A stretch of DNA of 64,000 bases from Arenicola marina (Eukaryota; Annelida; Polychaeta; Arenicolidae), in NCBI GenBank assembly GCA_964019135.1, contig OZ025265.1:23163143-23227142 (forward strand), read 5' to 3'. The stretch's first letter is position 1. Every line of letters begins with the position of its first letter. Under the pieces are notes generated by a model, which saw only the letters and a list, made by a program, of their open reading frames with translations, did no database searches and was not told the DNA's origin. This document shows, piece by piece, positions 1 through 13,200 of the stretch. The position numbers and the translations under genes are program-made.

Positions 1-880
1 CACTGAGACCACTTTGTAAAGGACCACCACAGCTATCATGTACATGCTTGCGTAATATATATATATATATGCACATATGGATGGTCCCTTCGCGTACTCC
101 GTAGGATAGGACCGCACACGATGCCACCACTGATCCACGTGCCGTTTGTCTCTCAGTTGGGCTATCAGGGCGGCCCTGGTCCTTCTAAGTGTAAGCGATA
201 TATATATATATATGCATACTGCAACCCCGTGATTATAATTCAGAGATTGAAGCTGTCGATCATTTAATCTATGGCATGAACCGGAAATGACATCTAACAC
301 GCAAGAGGATTAATGGGCCAGAACCGACAAATATCCGGTTTTAGGCGAAATATATCCATAATGCAACCACATTATTTTAAATAATATATTATAAGAGGCT
401 ATAAGCAAATATTTGATATATTCAATGCGGAAATAACCTATGACAGAGGAGGATTAACGGGTACAAACAGAATAGACCAACAGCCCGTTTTGATATAGCG
501 TCGGTGTTTAAGACCGCCTTAAATCGGATGTGTATGGGTGCGGCTTTCCAGGAAACGCTGACAAAACACACACTGTACTGTTTCATCGGTTTGTTTTCTT
601 TTCGCGTAGCCTTTAACCTACTGTGCTTGGTTCGTAAACCTGTTTATCCGTGTTGACGACCATAGCCGGGTCCCTGCCTGGCAGTCGTCCGGTCGACCCC
701 AGCAGGAGCCAGGGCTCTGTTTATCAACCTTCAAGGTCACCCTTTGTGGGTCAAGCGCCGCTTAGGCCCATCTCAAACATACACCGAAGTGCGGTTGTTG
801 ACATTACGTCTGGACCACGGTTCTGCTGAAATTCTGATGTCCTGGGGTTCTACCGAACCCTAATAACAGGTTTCTATGTG

Positions 881-1093
881 GTGCGCGCGTTGGCCACCCG
901 AGAACAAAACGGCACGTGGATCGGTGGTTTGCGCCCCGCTGTGGCCATGTCTGTGTAGTCGCAGGATAAAGATCCCATGTCCTTTTTCACAAAGAGTAGG
1001 GGATTACCTCGGGGACATGGCTCCGCTCTTCCCTTCTCCCACTGACGCAATATGACCAGAATTGGTTAAAGTGTCCTAAATATACAACCAACC
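881..1093 (+). mobile_element. tRNA-derived SINE, main family, 5'-truncated
   Basis: This copy shares the family body: the B-box region (GGTGGTTTGCGCCCCGC), the internal ATAAAGATCCCATGTCC block, the pyrimidine-rich stretch and the tail ending in ATATACAACCAACCA. The tRNA-like A-box head is missing or badly diverged. It lies upstream of the first recognised LRP exon. Confidence 0.75.
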
Positions 1094-1128
1094 ATGCAAA
1101 TATCTGCGGTTCACCACGTGCAATAGAT

Positions 1129-1205
1129 TGTTGTATATTCAGGACGCGTTAACCAATTGTGGTCCTATCGCGTTAATTGGAGAAGGAAGGGAAGAGCGAA
1201 GCCCT
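1129..1205 (-). mobile_element. Antisense 3' fragment of the main SINE family
   Basis: The sequence is the reverse complement of the last ~77 bp of the SINE (pyrimidine tract through the ATATACAAC tail). It faces the sense copy ending at 1093, so the two 3' ends form an imperfect inverted repeat of about 70-bp arms around a ~35-bp spacer. Confidence 0.7.
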
Positions 1206-1802
1206 ATGTGAGTAATACGTGAGCTATAATGATCATCATATTCCAAATAAGCTTTCGGTTTCATGTGATTTCACTCAGCCATTTTGTAATCTTCAGCGTT
1301 CTCGTACCCTTTGCGGCCAAATGTTTTGGGCATCCCCATACCCACCAGGCCCCTACCAATAGTCCCTCGCCCCGCCACGGTAGCGGTTCCCCTCATACTT
1401 GCCTTGGTCTTGCAGCCCTCTGTCTGTTCCACAATATATTAACCGCTCTGTCATTCGAGTGTTGTCAGGATTTTAGTATTGACTGCCGAGTTATTTAAAT
1501 TGAACAACCAGTATGGCACGATATAGCCTTACAGGCTAAAAGTGCCGTTAAACCCCAATCAAATCAAATCAAATCAAATCAAATCATTCGAGTGTTATAG
1601 TTATTTCTACTGCTGTCGGACTAGCACCAACATGGGTATGGAAATTGATTATTGTTGCATATGCACCGTGGGAGTGTAATACGTGAACTATATTAACTAT
1701 AATGATTTGCGCTAGCATGGAGGATTGGTATAAAAATGACTACTTTTCCAGTGCACTATTTTTTGTATGTCAGTTGCGTTTTAATACTGATTGTGATTAT
1801 AG

Positions 1803-1928
1803 CCCCAGTGGTCTGTCGTCCGGACGGGTGGCTGTGTGGAGACACGCGCCAGTGCATACGCCATTCCTACCTATGTGATGGGGACTATGACTGCGATGAC
1901 GACAGTGATGAAGACCTAACCCTGTGTT
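1803..1928 (+). CDS. LRP exon 1: LDLa module 1
   Basis: The acceptor is a T-rich tract ending TTATAG and the donor is T|GTAAGT; both ends are phase 1. It encodes one LDLa repeat with the calcium-cage motif [13 protein letters not shown] and all six cysteines. The frame stays open upstream to a Met at 1736 whose first ~26 residues are strongly hydrophobic, so a signal-peptide start here is an alternative to an internal exon. I prefer the acceptor because it restores the phase-1 pattern of neighbouring LDLa exons. Confidence 0.85.
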
Positions 1929-4184
1929 GTAAGTCAGGACGCTTCCGCCGGTGCAAAAAAAATAGTTCCGGTGAAAGCACGTGGTGCGGCGTATGATACG
2001 GTGTACGATAAGCGTCAAAAGCTACTAACGCGTTCCATGGCGGCCATAACAATTTAGATAAGTTCTCTGCTGAGCATGATACAGGGTCCTCGGTGTGTTT
2101 TTGTTTTCTAATATTATTTACTTCCTTATTTACTGAGGTTGATTTTTTGCTGACCTTTAACCATGCTTCTGTGATACGCGGTATCAATCATTCTACGGGG
2201 GCGTTGTTTCATCCGGTTCTGCGTTATACTTCAATGCCCTCAACCCGTTTAATGCCACTACCGCACTTAGTAGGAACTCACCCCCCCCCCCCCAACCTCC
2301 CTCCCCGTCCATTAATTTTCGACCGTGTTATCTCCTTAAAAATCCTTATTTTCTTCTTCTCCGCAGATTTCTTCATGGCGGCATTGCCTTTCGTTCTAAT
2401 TGTTTTGCATTTTTTAAGGACTCCACGAGCTGGCGACGTGCATTACCCTCAACACAAGTAATATATCGGTTTCGTGTTTGCAGGTTTGAGCACATGTATA
2501 TATTTGAACCGGATGAAGATTCCATCTCATCTTCCTACCTCGGTCGGCTCTTGCCACCGTGGCGACATGCTTGGATTAGAATGCCTAGGGTTGTCCTACT
2601 TAATCAAATGAAGCGATGTCCTATCTGACAACCATTGATCAGCTGTTGGGGCCGCCGACAGAACATTTCTCCTCCGTAGAACACGGGATCATCTCGAGGC
2701 ATAGTGGGTAGCGCGTTAATCGGCTATTGTCGAAATGTTCATCCGGTAGGCCAGTCTTCCTGTGGACCCAATTGGCCTAAATACATGTATTTCATTAATG
2801 GTTGGCATTACACTGCTTGTCCTGCCCCGCGGTCAATGAGTGGGTTCTGTGCAAAGGTGTATAGTTGTGCCACATACATATTCCTTTCCTTGTCTTTCTG
2901 AGCAAGGAGTACCACAGGGGGCCGGGGGGGGGGGGGCTTATACTCCCGAAAAAAAGGCTTCTGCTCGCCTTCACCCTTGGTATTGTCACGAGATGACTTT
3001 CGGAGGGAGGTGAAAATCACTCGTTTTCGATGGCACACTGCATATCCAATGGGACCGCCCGTCTGTGTGTCTTACAGAGTGTAGCGACCCTTTCTGGGGG
3101 TGCGCCAGTGGCGACCAGTGTATCTACTCAGATTACCGCTGCGATGGGGAGAGCGACTGCGAAGATCGGTCAGACGAGGATCTCAACATGTGTGGTGGGT
3201 ATTCCAATAGAATGTGATTACGTATCGTCAGTATGTCATTAATAAATGATGATCTGTGGTTGGTACGCCATTAACGTTGCATGTCGAGCTCTTTCCCGCC
3301 AAAAACTAAAGAAGCCAAATTACAAATAACAATCAGTCCTTGGATCATCCAAGATTTCTTTTGTCTATATTCCACACATGGCCGACTGCCAAATGGAGTC
3401 TCTTAGCTTTGACCGTCATATCAATTTACCACAGGTTTTCAACTTAGAGGTAAACGTCCCGGGATAGACGCGTTTGCTACATCACAGCCGAAACAGCGGT
3501 GTTTATTAGGTTTCTGAATTTATAGAATGAAACAATCGAGTTTTCCACAAATTGTGATATATATGTCGCCTCGGCTTAGTTTTACCGCGAAAGAGCTTAA
3601 TATGCAACTTTAATGTCTGATAACAAACGTTGTGCTTTCTAATTAGTGTGATCACGTGCGATAAATTTGACAATAAAGTGCAAACTTGTGTAATATTAGT
3701 CTGTCACTCCTTGGTTTCATACATTGTGTACTAGCGCGTTATTGTGTGTGTTATTTTGTCCCATTCGTTGCTGAATTCCCCATGTACCCGCATCTTATTT
3801 TGCCAGTACCGCATGTCCTTGCTCACACCCCCATAGACTACTTTAATTCATCCGTGGCTTCGCGAATGGTTGGGGGCCTGGCCCCCTTCCACATTGACTT
3901 GCCATTGCTTATGACGAAATACCTTAACTGTACACTTACTTATGTACTTAAGTTTATTAACCATGTAACCCAGGTTTGGCTTGGATGTTTGTGTTACTAG
4001 CTCACTATTTAAGATGATTTCTTTATCGCGACGATGGTTCGGCTAATGTATCCGGATATTTTATAACTGTTTATCGAGAGTTTCGTGGACTTACATAATC
4101 GCTTTGCCATTAAAGGCTTACTGGTGGTATATTGGGAACTTTAATTTCCTCTTGTGTTACTGTATTACATATCAGATATTATTA

Positions 4185-4229
<45 letters not shown>

Positions 4230-7200
4230 CATGGAAGGAAATGCGCTTTAAGCAAATCACTTCTTTTTTGTTGGTGACAAAGTCACGTCACGGCTTGATT
4301 TTAATTGTTGATGAATATCAGCCCCACTGATATTTTGATATGTTGCAATATTTTTTTTTATGTTACCTTATATAACGAATATACTTGTGATATCATGGGA
4401 CGTGACGTATGTACCGGACCGACTTTGAAATATCAATCTTCTCATTCATTTTTGTTGTTGCCCGAATTATGCAGTCATGCACATAAACATAGCATATACA
4501 ATATCAATTTTTCGTTAATTTCATGATATGTTTTGTTTCCGCAACAGCGCAATTCACTTGTTTTGACGATTACTTCGACTGCGCGTCGAATCGAAGGTTG
4601 ATGCAGACGCCATATTGTATCCTCAACGAGTGGTTGTGCGACGGCGAAAGCGACTGCCATGATGGGGAGGATGAGGTTAGTGACACAACGGCTCGCCAGA
4701 TGGCGCACGGTGATAGTATGGAGATTGGAAGAACAATGAGGAGGAGGGCGACTGCCCCCTGGTGGGGGATCGTTACAACAGGGCGATCCAATCTGTGAGG
4801 GGCCTGCCCGGGAGTTCAGTGGGCTGGAGCGCTCGCATTGAGTGCTCTGGCCACCTGAGAGCCTAACGGCGCGTGGATCGATGGTTCGCGCCCCGCTGTG
4901 GCCATGTCTGTGTGGTCGGAGGATAAATATGCCATGTCCTTCTTTCGCAAAGAGTAAGGGGTTACCCCGGAGACACGGCTCCACTCTCCCTTCCTTCTCC
5001 CATTGATGCGATATGACCAAAAGTGGTTAAAGCGTCCTGAATATACAACCAACCAACCAATCTGTGACATACGGGGCATTAGTGCAAGCTTGAGCTAATT
5101 GGTTGCTTAGAGTCTGCCCAACATTCCTACAACCGGACGATAAAGCAATGTGTAACTTGGTACACGTAACGTCTGCAAACTTCTATCAGCTCCCAAGGAA
5201 AAATGGCTACTTAAAAAATGTCGAAATTCTGTTAACTATGTATGTTAATATTCACTGACAGCATGCCTTGCATAATATTTAAACTGGACGACAAATAACT
5301 GTATAGATAACGTGTGTCGTTGAATGTAAATTCATTTCATTTTATCCTTTCATCCTACGTTTTCCCACGATCAAGTCTTTGAGTGCAAAACAGCGACACA
5401 AAGAAAACGCCAACTTATTTCATCATTTCAGGCTCCAGAGTTATGTGGCGGAGGAGGGGGTGATGAGGGGGCCTGCAGTGAGGATGAGTTCCAGTGTTCT
5501 CCGGGGGTCTGTATTCCAAAGTCCCTCTATTGTGACACCAAAATTGACTGTCCCGACGGCAAAGACGAAGATTGTGGTGAGCATTTTTTGTAAATTTAAA
5601 TTCAAATGGGCTGCTTTTACAGTTGCTTTTCTTTACAATGGTAAGGGCACAACTATTTTTTTTTACATAGTGTGTATGTTCGTTGTTATTTACAATTATG
5701 ACAATTACGTCAATTAATATTATTAAATCCTATTCAACGTTAAATCTATAATTTAAATTAAATGAAGGTTTCCTTAAGAGTTTATATTATCTTTGTGGAA
5801 TTTCTGAATATATTGAATACATTTGTTCAATTCTTTTTTTCATGCAGCCCAATTCAGCTTTCATTTGCAATGTTTCATGTTCCGTGTTTTATAGTGCACC
5901 CAACTTGTAAGCCGGATGAGTTTAAATGCTACTCCGGCCAATGTGTCCTTCTGTCGTCCACGTGTGACCAACAGCGTGATTGTCGCGATGGAACAGACGA
6001 AACCGATGACCTGTGCAGTAGGTGTCACGTGACGTCATGCATCTCATTATCCTTCTTATCACATAAGGTTGCTTTCATCATTCTCCGTATACAATTGTTG
6101 TTGTCACTAATTTTCGTATACAATTTTTGTTGTCATTATTCTCCGCATATAATTTTTGTTTTCATATCCCCGTTGCGATGTTTTTGTTTTCATTATGCCC
6201 CGTAAACAAGTTTTTGTTTATTAACCTCCAATTTAGTTTTCATTGTCTGTTTTGTTTTCGTTATACATTTTTTTCTCCATGATCCTCCTCATGGAAACGT
6301 TGTTTTCTATGATCCACCGTATAGCATTTTGTCATACTAGGATTTGAAGTAATGTACCCTTGTTGGCCATTGTATAAAGTCTTCCAGTTACACTTTGTCA
6401 TGCTAGGATTTGGAGTAATGTAGATTTGTTGGCCATTGTAGAACGTCCTCCAGTCTCACTTTATCATGTTAAGATTTGGAGTAATGTAGACTTGTTGGCC
6501 ATTGTAGAACGTCTTTCAGTCACACTTTGTCATGTTAGGATTTGGAGTAATGTAGACTCGTTGGCTATTGTAGAACGTCTTCCAGTCACACTTTGCCATG
6601 TTAAGATTTGGAGTAATGTAGACTTGTTGGCCATTGTAGAACGTCTTCCAGTCACACTTTGTCATGTTAGGATTTGGAGTAATGTAGACTTGTTGGCCAT
6701 TGTAGACCGTCTTCCAGTCACACTTTGCCATGTTTGGATGTGGAGTAATGTAGACTTGTTGGCTATTGTAGAACGTCTTCCAGTCACACTTTGCCATGTT
6801 AAGATTTTGAGTAATGTAGACTAGTTGGCCATTGTAGAAAGGCTTTCAGTCACACTTTGCCATGCTAGGATTTGGAGTAATGTAGACTTGTTGGCCATTG
6901 TAGAAAGGCTTCCAGTCACACTTTGCCATGTTAGAATTTGGAGTAATGTAGACGTGTTGGCCATTGTAGAACGTCTTCCAGTCACACTTTACCATGTTAG
7001 GATTTGGAGTAATGTAGACTTGTTGGCCATTGTAGAAAGGCTTCCAGTCACACTTTGCCATGTTAGGATTTGGAGTAATGTAGACTTGTTGGCCATTGCA
7101 GAACGTCTCCCAGTCACACTTTGTCATGTTAGGATTTGGAGTAATGTAGACGTGTTGGCCATTGTAGAACGTCTTCCAGTCACACTTTGCCATGTTAGGA

Positions 7201-10200
7201 TTTGGAGTAATGTAGACTTGTTGGCCATTGTAGAACGTCTCCCAGTCACACTTTGTCATGCTAGGATTTTGCGTAATGTAGACTTATTGACCACTGTAGA
7301 GCGTTCGGCCACCTGTGCTCCGGGCTACTACCAATGCAGCAACGGAAAATGTGTATCGGCCTCGACCGCCATGTGTAACGGCATGAACGACTGTGGGGAC
7401 GGCGGTGGCGGCAGCGACGAAGACAAAGATATCTGCGGTAAGAGAGGGGCCGCCCCGGTAGCTCAGAGGGTTAGAGCGCTCGCCTTGACTGCTCTGGCCA
7501 CCTGAGAGCCTAGCGGCACGTGGATCGGTGATTCGCGCCCCGCTGTGGCCATGTCTGTGTGGTCGCAGGATAAAGATCCCATGTCCTTCTTCGCAAAGAG
7601 TAGGGGGTTACCCGCGGGGACATGGCTCCACTCTCCCTTCCTTCTCCCATTGACGCGATGTGACAAAAAGTGGTTAAAGCGTCCTGAATATACAACCAAC
7701 CATCTGCGGTAAGAGATTATTCATGACATTGCGAAAAGTTTTCCAAGTTAATCGAGTTTCCAGATCATGTTTCCATTGAACAAAGTGACCATCCTTGGCC
7801 TTAAACTACCCGTTTATCATGCGACTAAAATAATATTGCATATACATGATTATGAACAGTGAACATTATCAGACCAGGCAAATTTCATGACTGTCACCCA
7901 CGCTTGGATAAATTTTGGTAAATCCAACATGGCGCACATTCGTCCCAGAAACCCCGGAACCGTAAGCGCGTCACAGTGGCCGAACTCGATTGTGCATTGG
8001 CGAACTTACGCTTGTTCGACTTCAGTGCGCGTGGTCGCACAAGGTCATGATATGCCTTGACTGGTTCTTTCATTAATTACTTGCAGGTAGCGTGGGTACG
8101 AACGAGTGCAACGACACTTCTAAACATGTGTGCCAACACAACTGCGTCGATCAATCATTCGGCTATCGATGCAGCTGCCTGACTGGATACACTCTGCAGG
8201 GGGACAAAACATCCTGCACAGGTGAGACAATATAACAGAGCATATGTATATGACACGTTGTGCCCAAGACCAAAAACACAAACCCGCAAAAATCATTTCC
8301 GTATCCAAATAGGTCGCAGTTGTTCGTCTGATCAATGGCGATAGTTATGCATTAAAATGCATGGTGGGTTCTTATCACTATAATTGTTGTCTGTGGCCTG
8401 ATATCATCCTTTTTTGTCTGTATATACAAATAAGTTAGTTGTATTTAAACATTACAAGAAAGAAATATGTGTCAGTATTGCTTGGATAATAATGAGTGAA
8501 TGTCCTTCTGAAGAAGCCAAATTCTCTAATGTTCCATGTGTGGTATGCCATGCTGATATTGTTAATATTTTATGCTATATTAAGAAGCAACGTGGTTCTT
8601 TTTAAGACATCTATCGCGCGTCTTCCTGGTATAGTGGTTGGCGCACTTACGATCGCAGATCCTTAGGGGCGGGGTTCGATTCCGGGCCCGGACACCTAAT
8701 CTGGGGGCATGTCTCTTCCAGTTTATCCTCCATCGGCCCGGGAGGTTCCTTAATTGGGACAGTTGAGCCCCCGTGTGCACCTAAATCACGCTAAAACTGT
8801 AATATACTGGTCATTATGACTTATAGGGTTTGGTAGGGTATGATGAATGTTTTGTGATGGTCATACACGAGGTGGAGTTTGGATTGTATACTTTCAGTGG
8901 CCACCAGGTGTACTGCCTATAAATTAAAGAGAGTGTGACTTGCGATAAAGCCTTCTTCTTCATGTGTTACCCATGCTGTCTGGTTGTACTGGTTCTTGGT
9001 CATGAGATACAAAGGCCGTAAAGGGATAACATAATTCTATAAATGTAAAATACATGACTAAAGAATTGAATTCATTTCTTTTCAAGACACCGATGAGTGC
9101 ATGGATCAGATTGGCGCCTGCAGCCAGACGTGCGTTAATACCGTCGGGTCCTTCTCGTGTCAGTGTACGCCAGGCTATACCTCGATCGATCGGACAACAT
9201 GCGCGCCGTCCGTTAGTAAGTATGAAGCTCCGTCAGTCGTAGGGGCCGCCCCGATAGCTCAGTGGGTTAGTGCGCTCGCCTTGAGTGTTCTGGCCACCTG
9301 AGGGTCTAACGGCGCGTGGATCGCTGGTTCGAGCCCCGCTGCGGTCATGTCTGTGTGGTCGCAAGATAAAGATCCCAGGTCCTTCTTCTTCCGCAAAGAG
9401 TAGGGTGTTACCCCCGGGGACATGGCTCCACTCTCCCTTCCTTTCTGCCATTGACGCGATATGACCCAAAGCGGTTAAAGCGTCCTGAATATGCAATCAG
9501 CCAACCATCCTCTGGTGGTTCTGCTTATTACGCGATATGTAATAGCACGTGACTTAGCACGGCAAAGCTAGCCAAGGTCATCGCAGGTCGTTATATAGGT
9601 CAGTCGATATTATCTTAATATGTGACTATGGGTAGCCATCATGAATTTTATCACATACATCTCATGGTTATCATAGTTACCACCTATTGTGACATCAAAT
9701 GACATTTGTTTATCATGGTTGCGTCAAATGACATTAACTTGTTTATCATGGTAACATCAAGTGATATTCGTTCGTCATGGTTACATCAAATGACATTTGT
9801 TTATTATGGTTACATATTTTATCTTTTTAAATTCTATTTACATGCATTTAAATATATGTGGTATTTCATTATCATTATTATTATTTGCCAGACACGCGTC
9901 CCTACCTGATTTTCTGCAATAAATACTACGTGCGGACGATGAACCTGGACGGATCGAACTTCGAGAAGCTGCCGACCACCCACGAATATACACACGTCAT
10001 CGACTTCGATTACAAAGACAAGAAGTTGTATTTTGCCGACGCCGACCCTAAGCAACCGAAGCTCAAGCGAATGGCGTTCAACGGGTCCAACATAGAGACG
10101 ATTGACATCCACCAGGCCGCTGGGACGGAAGGCCTGGCGGTCGACTGGATCGGACGGTGAGCTGCTTGAACCGTCGGCGCCGCACCAAGGCAACTGGGGG

Positions 10201-13200
10201 CCGCCCCGATAGTTCAGTTGGCTAAAGTGCTCGCATTGAGTACTTGAGTAACGGCACGTGGATCGGTGGTTCGAACTCCGCTGTGGTCATGTCTGTGCGG
10301 TCTCACCAAGGCAACTGGTCCGTGGTTCGAGGCCCGCTGTGGTCATGTCTGTGCGGTCTCACAAAGGCAACTGGTCGGTGGTTCGAGCCCCGCTGTGGTC
10401 ATGTCTGTGCGGTCTCACCAAGGCAACTGGTCGGTGGTTCGAGCCCCGCTGTGGTCATGTCTGTGTGGTCTCACCAAGACAACTGGTCGGTGGTTCGAGC
10501 CCCGCTGTGGTCATGTATGTGTGGTCTCACCAAGACAACTGGTCGGTGGTTCGAGCCCCGCTGTGGTCATGTCTGTGCCGTCTCACCAAGGCAACTGGTC
10601 GGTGGTTCGAGCCCCGCTGTGGTCATGTCTGTGTGGTCTCACCAAGACAACTGGTCGGTGGTTCGAGCCCCGCTGTGGTCATGTATGTGTGGTCTCACCA
10701 AGACAACTGGTCGGTGGTTCGAGCCCCGCTGTGGTCATGTCTGTGCGGTCTCACCAAGGCAACTGGTCGGTGGTTCGAGCCCCGCTGTGGTCATGTCTGT
10801 GTGGTCTCACCAAGACAACTGGTCGGTGGTTCGAGCCCCGCTGTGGTCATGTATGTGTGGTCTCACCAAGACAACTGGTCGGTGGTTCGAGCCCCGCTGT
10901 GGTCATGTATGTGTGGTCTCACCAAGACAACTGGTCGGTGGTTCGAGCCCCGCTGTGGTCATGTCTGTGTGGTCTCAACCAAGGCTACTGATCGGTGGTT
11001 ACAACATACATGTAGATTACAACATACATGTGGATTACAGCATATATATAAAATACATGTGGATTACAACATACCTGTGGTTAACTACATTTATGTGGAT
11101 TACAACATATGCGTAGATTACAACATATATGTTGATTACGGCATAGATGTGGCGCGACTTGCTAATCCCATCGTGACCTTTGTTTGACCTCCAGGAAACT
11201 GTACTGGACCAACAGCAGGCACCGAGGATTGTTCGTGTCGAATCTGAACGGGACCTATGTGACTGACCTGGTGACTGACAGCACTACTCTCCCCCGAGGA
11301 ATAGCGTTACATCCACAGAGAGGGTGAGTAGGATTAAGCACGCACACTGGACAGGGGCAAAAACAAAACCTGAAATCGACAATTATTTTTGGTAAATTCC
11401 TTTTTTTTTAAAACTACGTAATAGATACAGCATGACGAACGTTTTGAATCGCGTGAAGCAAGTCAACTTGGCTCACTTCGCGATCTAAGTGAGTGAAGGC
11501 AGCTAGCTTGACTCACTTCGAGATCCAAGTGAGTCAAGTCTTGACTCACTTCTCGGTCTAAGTGAGCCAAACCGACTTGACTCCCTTTTTGATCCAAATC
11601 AGCTTGCTTAACTTTTTTATTTCAATCACTTCTCGATCCATTAGTTGACACTTCGGCAAACTTATTGAACTGGTCATATTCTAAAGCATCGATAATAACC
11701 CGACCCACACTCCGATACTAAGCCCCGCTCACGCTTGAGTCCTTTGTCGTTAATCGTGAGTATGAAATCGACAATCATAGCTGATGGTAGGCACAAGTGA
11801 GAAACTGACAAGAAGTCACATGTTTTACGTAGGTACTTGTTCTGGTCCGATTGGAATCTCACTCCGTTCATCGCCCGGATCGGCATGGATGGCTCTGACA
11901 TGACGAAGGTCATCACCGATGACTTGTTTTGGCCTAATGGCCTCACCATTGACTATACCACAGACACCCTGTGGTGGGCGGACGCCCACTTGGATTGCAT
12001 AGGGTAAGCATTGTTACCGTTAGTTTCGGTTTCAGTTTCGATATATAGCTTATGTATGCATATATATAATTGATTGCGGCATTAAATCAATGCCATACAA
12101 TGGCCAATTGTACAGTGGCCACATTACTCCGAACCGTAAGTCTTTACAGTGGGTACATTCAATGTTCAAAGGCGGATCCAAGATTTGTAGAACGATCGGG
12201 TGAGATGGGGTTGGAGTGGGGATGGGGGTGGGGGGAGGAATCAATTTGCCTACGGTGGAGTAACTTTGACGATTGAGGGATGGGTGGCATGAAGGTGTGG
12301 AGTCCGACACCGGGGGAGTGGGGGGCTGGGGCACCCGACACACTAGTTGTGTGTGTGGAGGGGTGGGGGGTACCTACGAGAAAAGAAATAAGGTGGAAAG
12401 TCCCGCCCCCCACAACCCCCCCCCCTACCCCCAGCCCCACATGACAGCCCCCTGGATCCGTTTGATCAGCGGCCTAAAAATATACGATTCAAATTATTTG
12501 ATGAATAGAAAGTATCGGCCAATCATCCACGGGCACGGATTACTGTGATTAGTGAGATGAACTATTCTGAATGCGATGTACGTTGCCAGTTGTCTAATGT
12601 GAAACGAGAAAAACTATTGAAATCTCTTGGTTATAATCCACAGCTATTCGAAACTGGACGGAAGCCACCAGCGGCGCGTTATCAGCGGCCTGGTTCACCC
12701 CTTTGCCCTCACCATCTTCGGCGACGAAGTCTTCTGGTCGGAATGGAATCTGATGCGTGTGGAGAAGGTCAACTGGAGACTACCAGGAGCCAACAAGACT
12801 GTGTTACAGTACACCACGCATCTCCCCTACGATCTCCACGTGATCCACCCTCTGAGGCAGCCGAATGGTCAGTCAGTCATCACCGGCACCTGTCTGTCTG
12901 GGTCGAGGGACTTTCTCCCTTTATGTATTTAGTTAGTTATATGCTGTTTTGCCTGTCTCTTTTTTTATCATTGTCTTTTTTTCCGTTTTTTTGTTGCTTT
13001 TTTCCCTTTGTTATTTCCTTTGTTCTTTCTTTCTTTTGTTATTGTTTCTTCGTTATTTCGTTTTCATTTGTTCCTTCTTCTTTTTTTATTTCTTTTGTTC
13101 ATCTGTTATTGTTTTTCATTTGTTATTTCTTTTTTCTTTTGTTATTTCTTTTTTCCTTTGTTATTTCCTTTGTCTTTGTTCTTCCTTCCGTCCTTCCGTC

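Larger units (their letters stand above)
1..1802. other. Region upstream of the first recognised LRP exon
   Basis: No coding exon, tRNA or rRNA was recognised here. It holds two short (TA)n runs near 55-70 and 199-213, a 5'-truncated SINE, an antisense SINE fragment and a five-base AAATC repeat at about 1556-1586. It may be an intron of the LRP gene or its 5' flank. A TATAAAA string at 1729-1735 touches an ATG at 1736, so it is too close to act as a TATA box for that ATG. Confidence 0.5.

Noticed and set aside
1729-1735. TATA box for the LRP gene
   Set aside because: TATAAAA touches the ATG, leaving no room for a transcription start and leader; likely chance in AT-rich DNA.
6333-7290. CRISPR-like array of regular repeats
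   Set aside because: The repeats are contiguous with no unique spacers, in a eukaryotic intron.
6426-7505. Repeat proteins with a 22-residue period on both strands
   Set aside because: A 66-bp minisatellite gives such frames automatically. Only the last ~46 codons (exon 6) are supported as coding.
7446-7530. True tRNA genes at the SINE heads
   Set aside because: A and B boxes are present, but the acceptor stem does not pair, a SINE body follows and target duplications flank the unit.
10244-11187. Three overlapping long open frames of 241-309 codons
   Set aside because: They arise because the 56-bp unit has no stop in any + frame; the sequence is SINE-derived and intronic.
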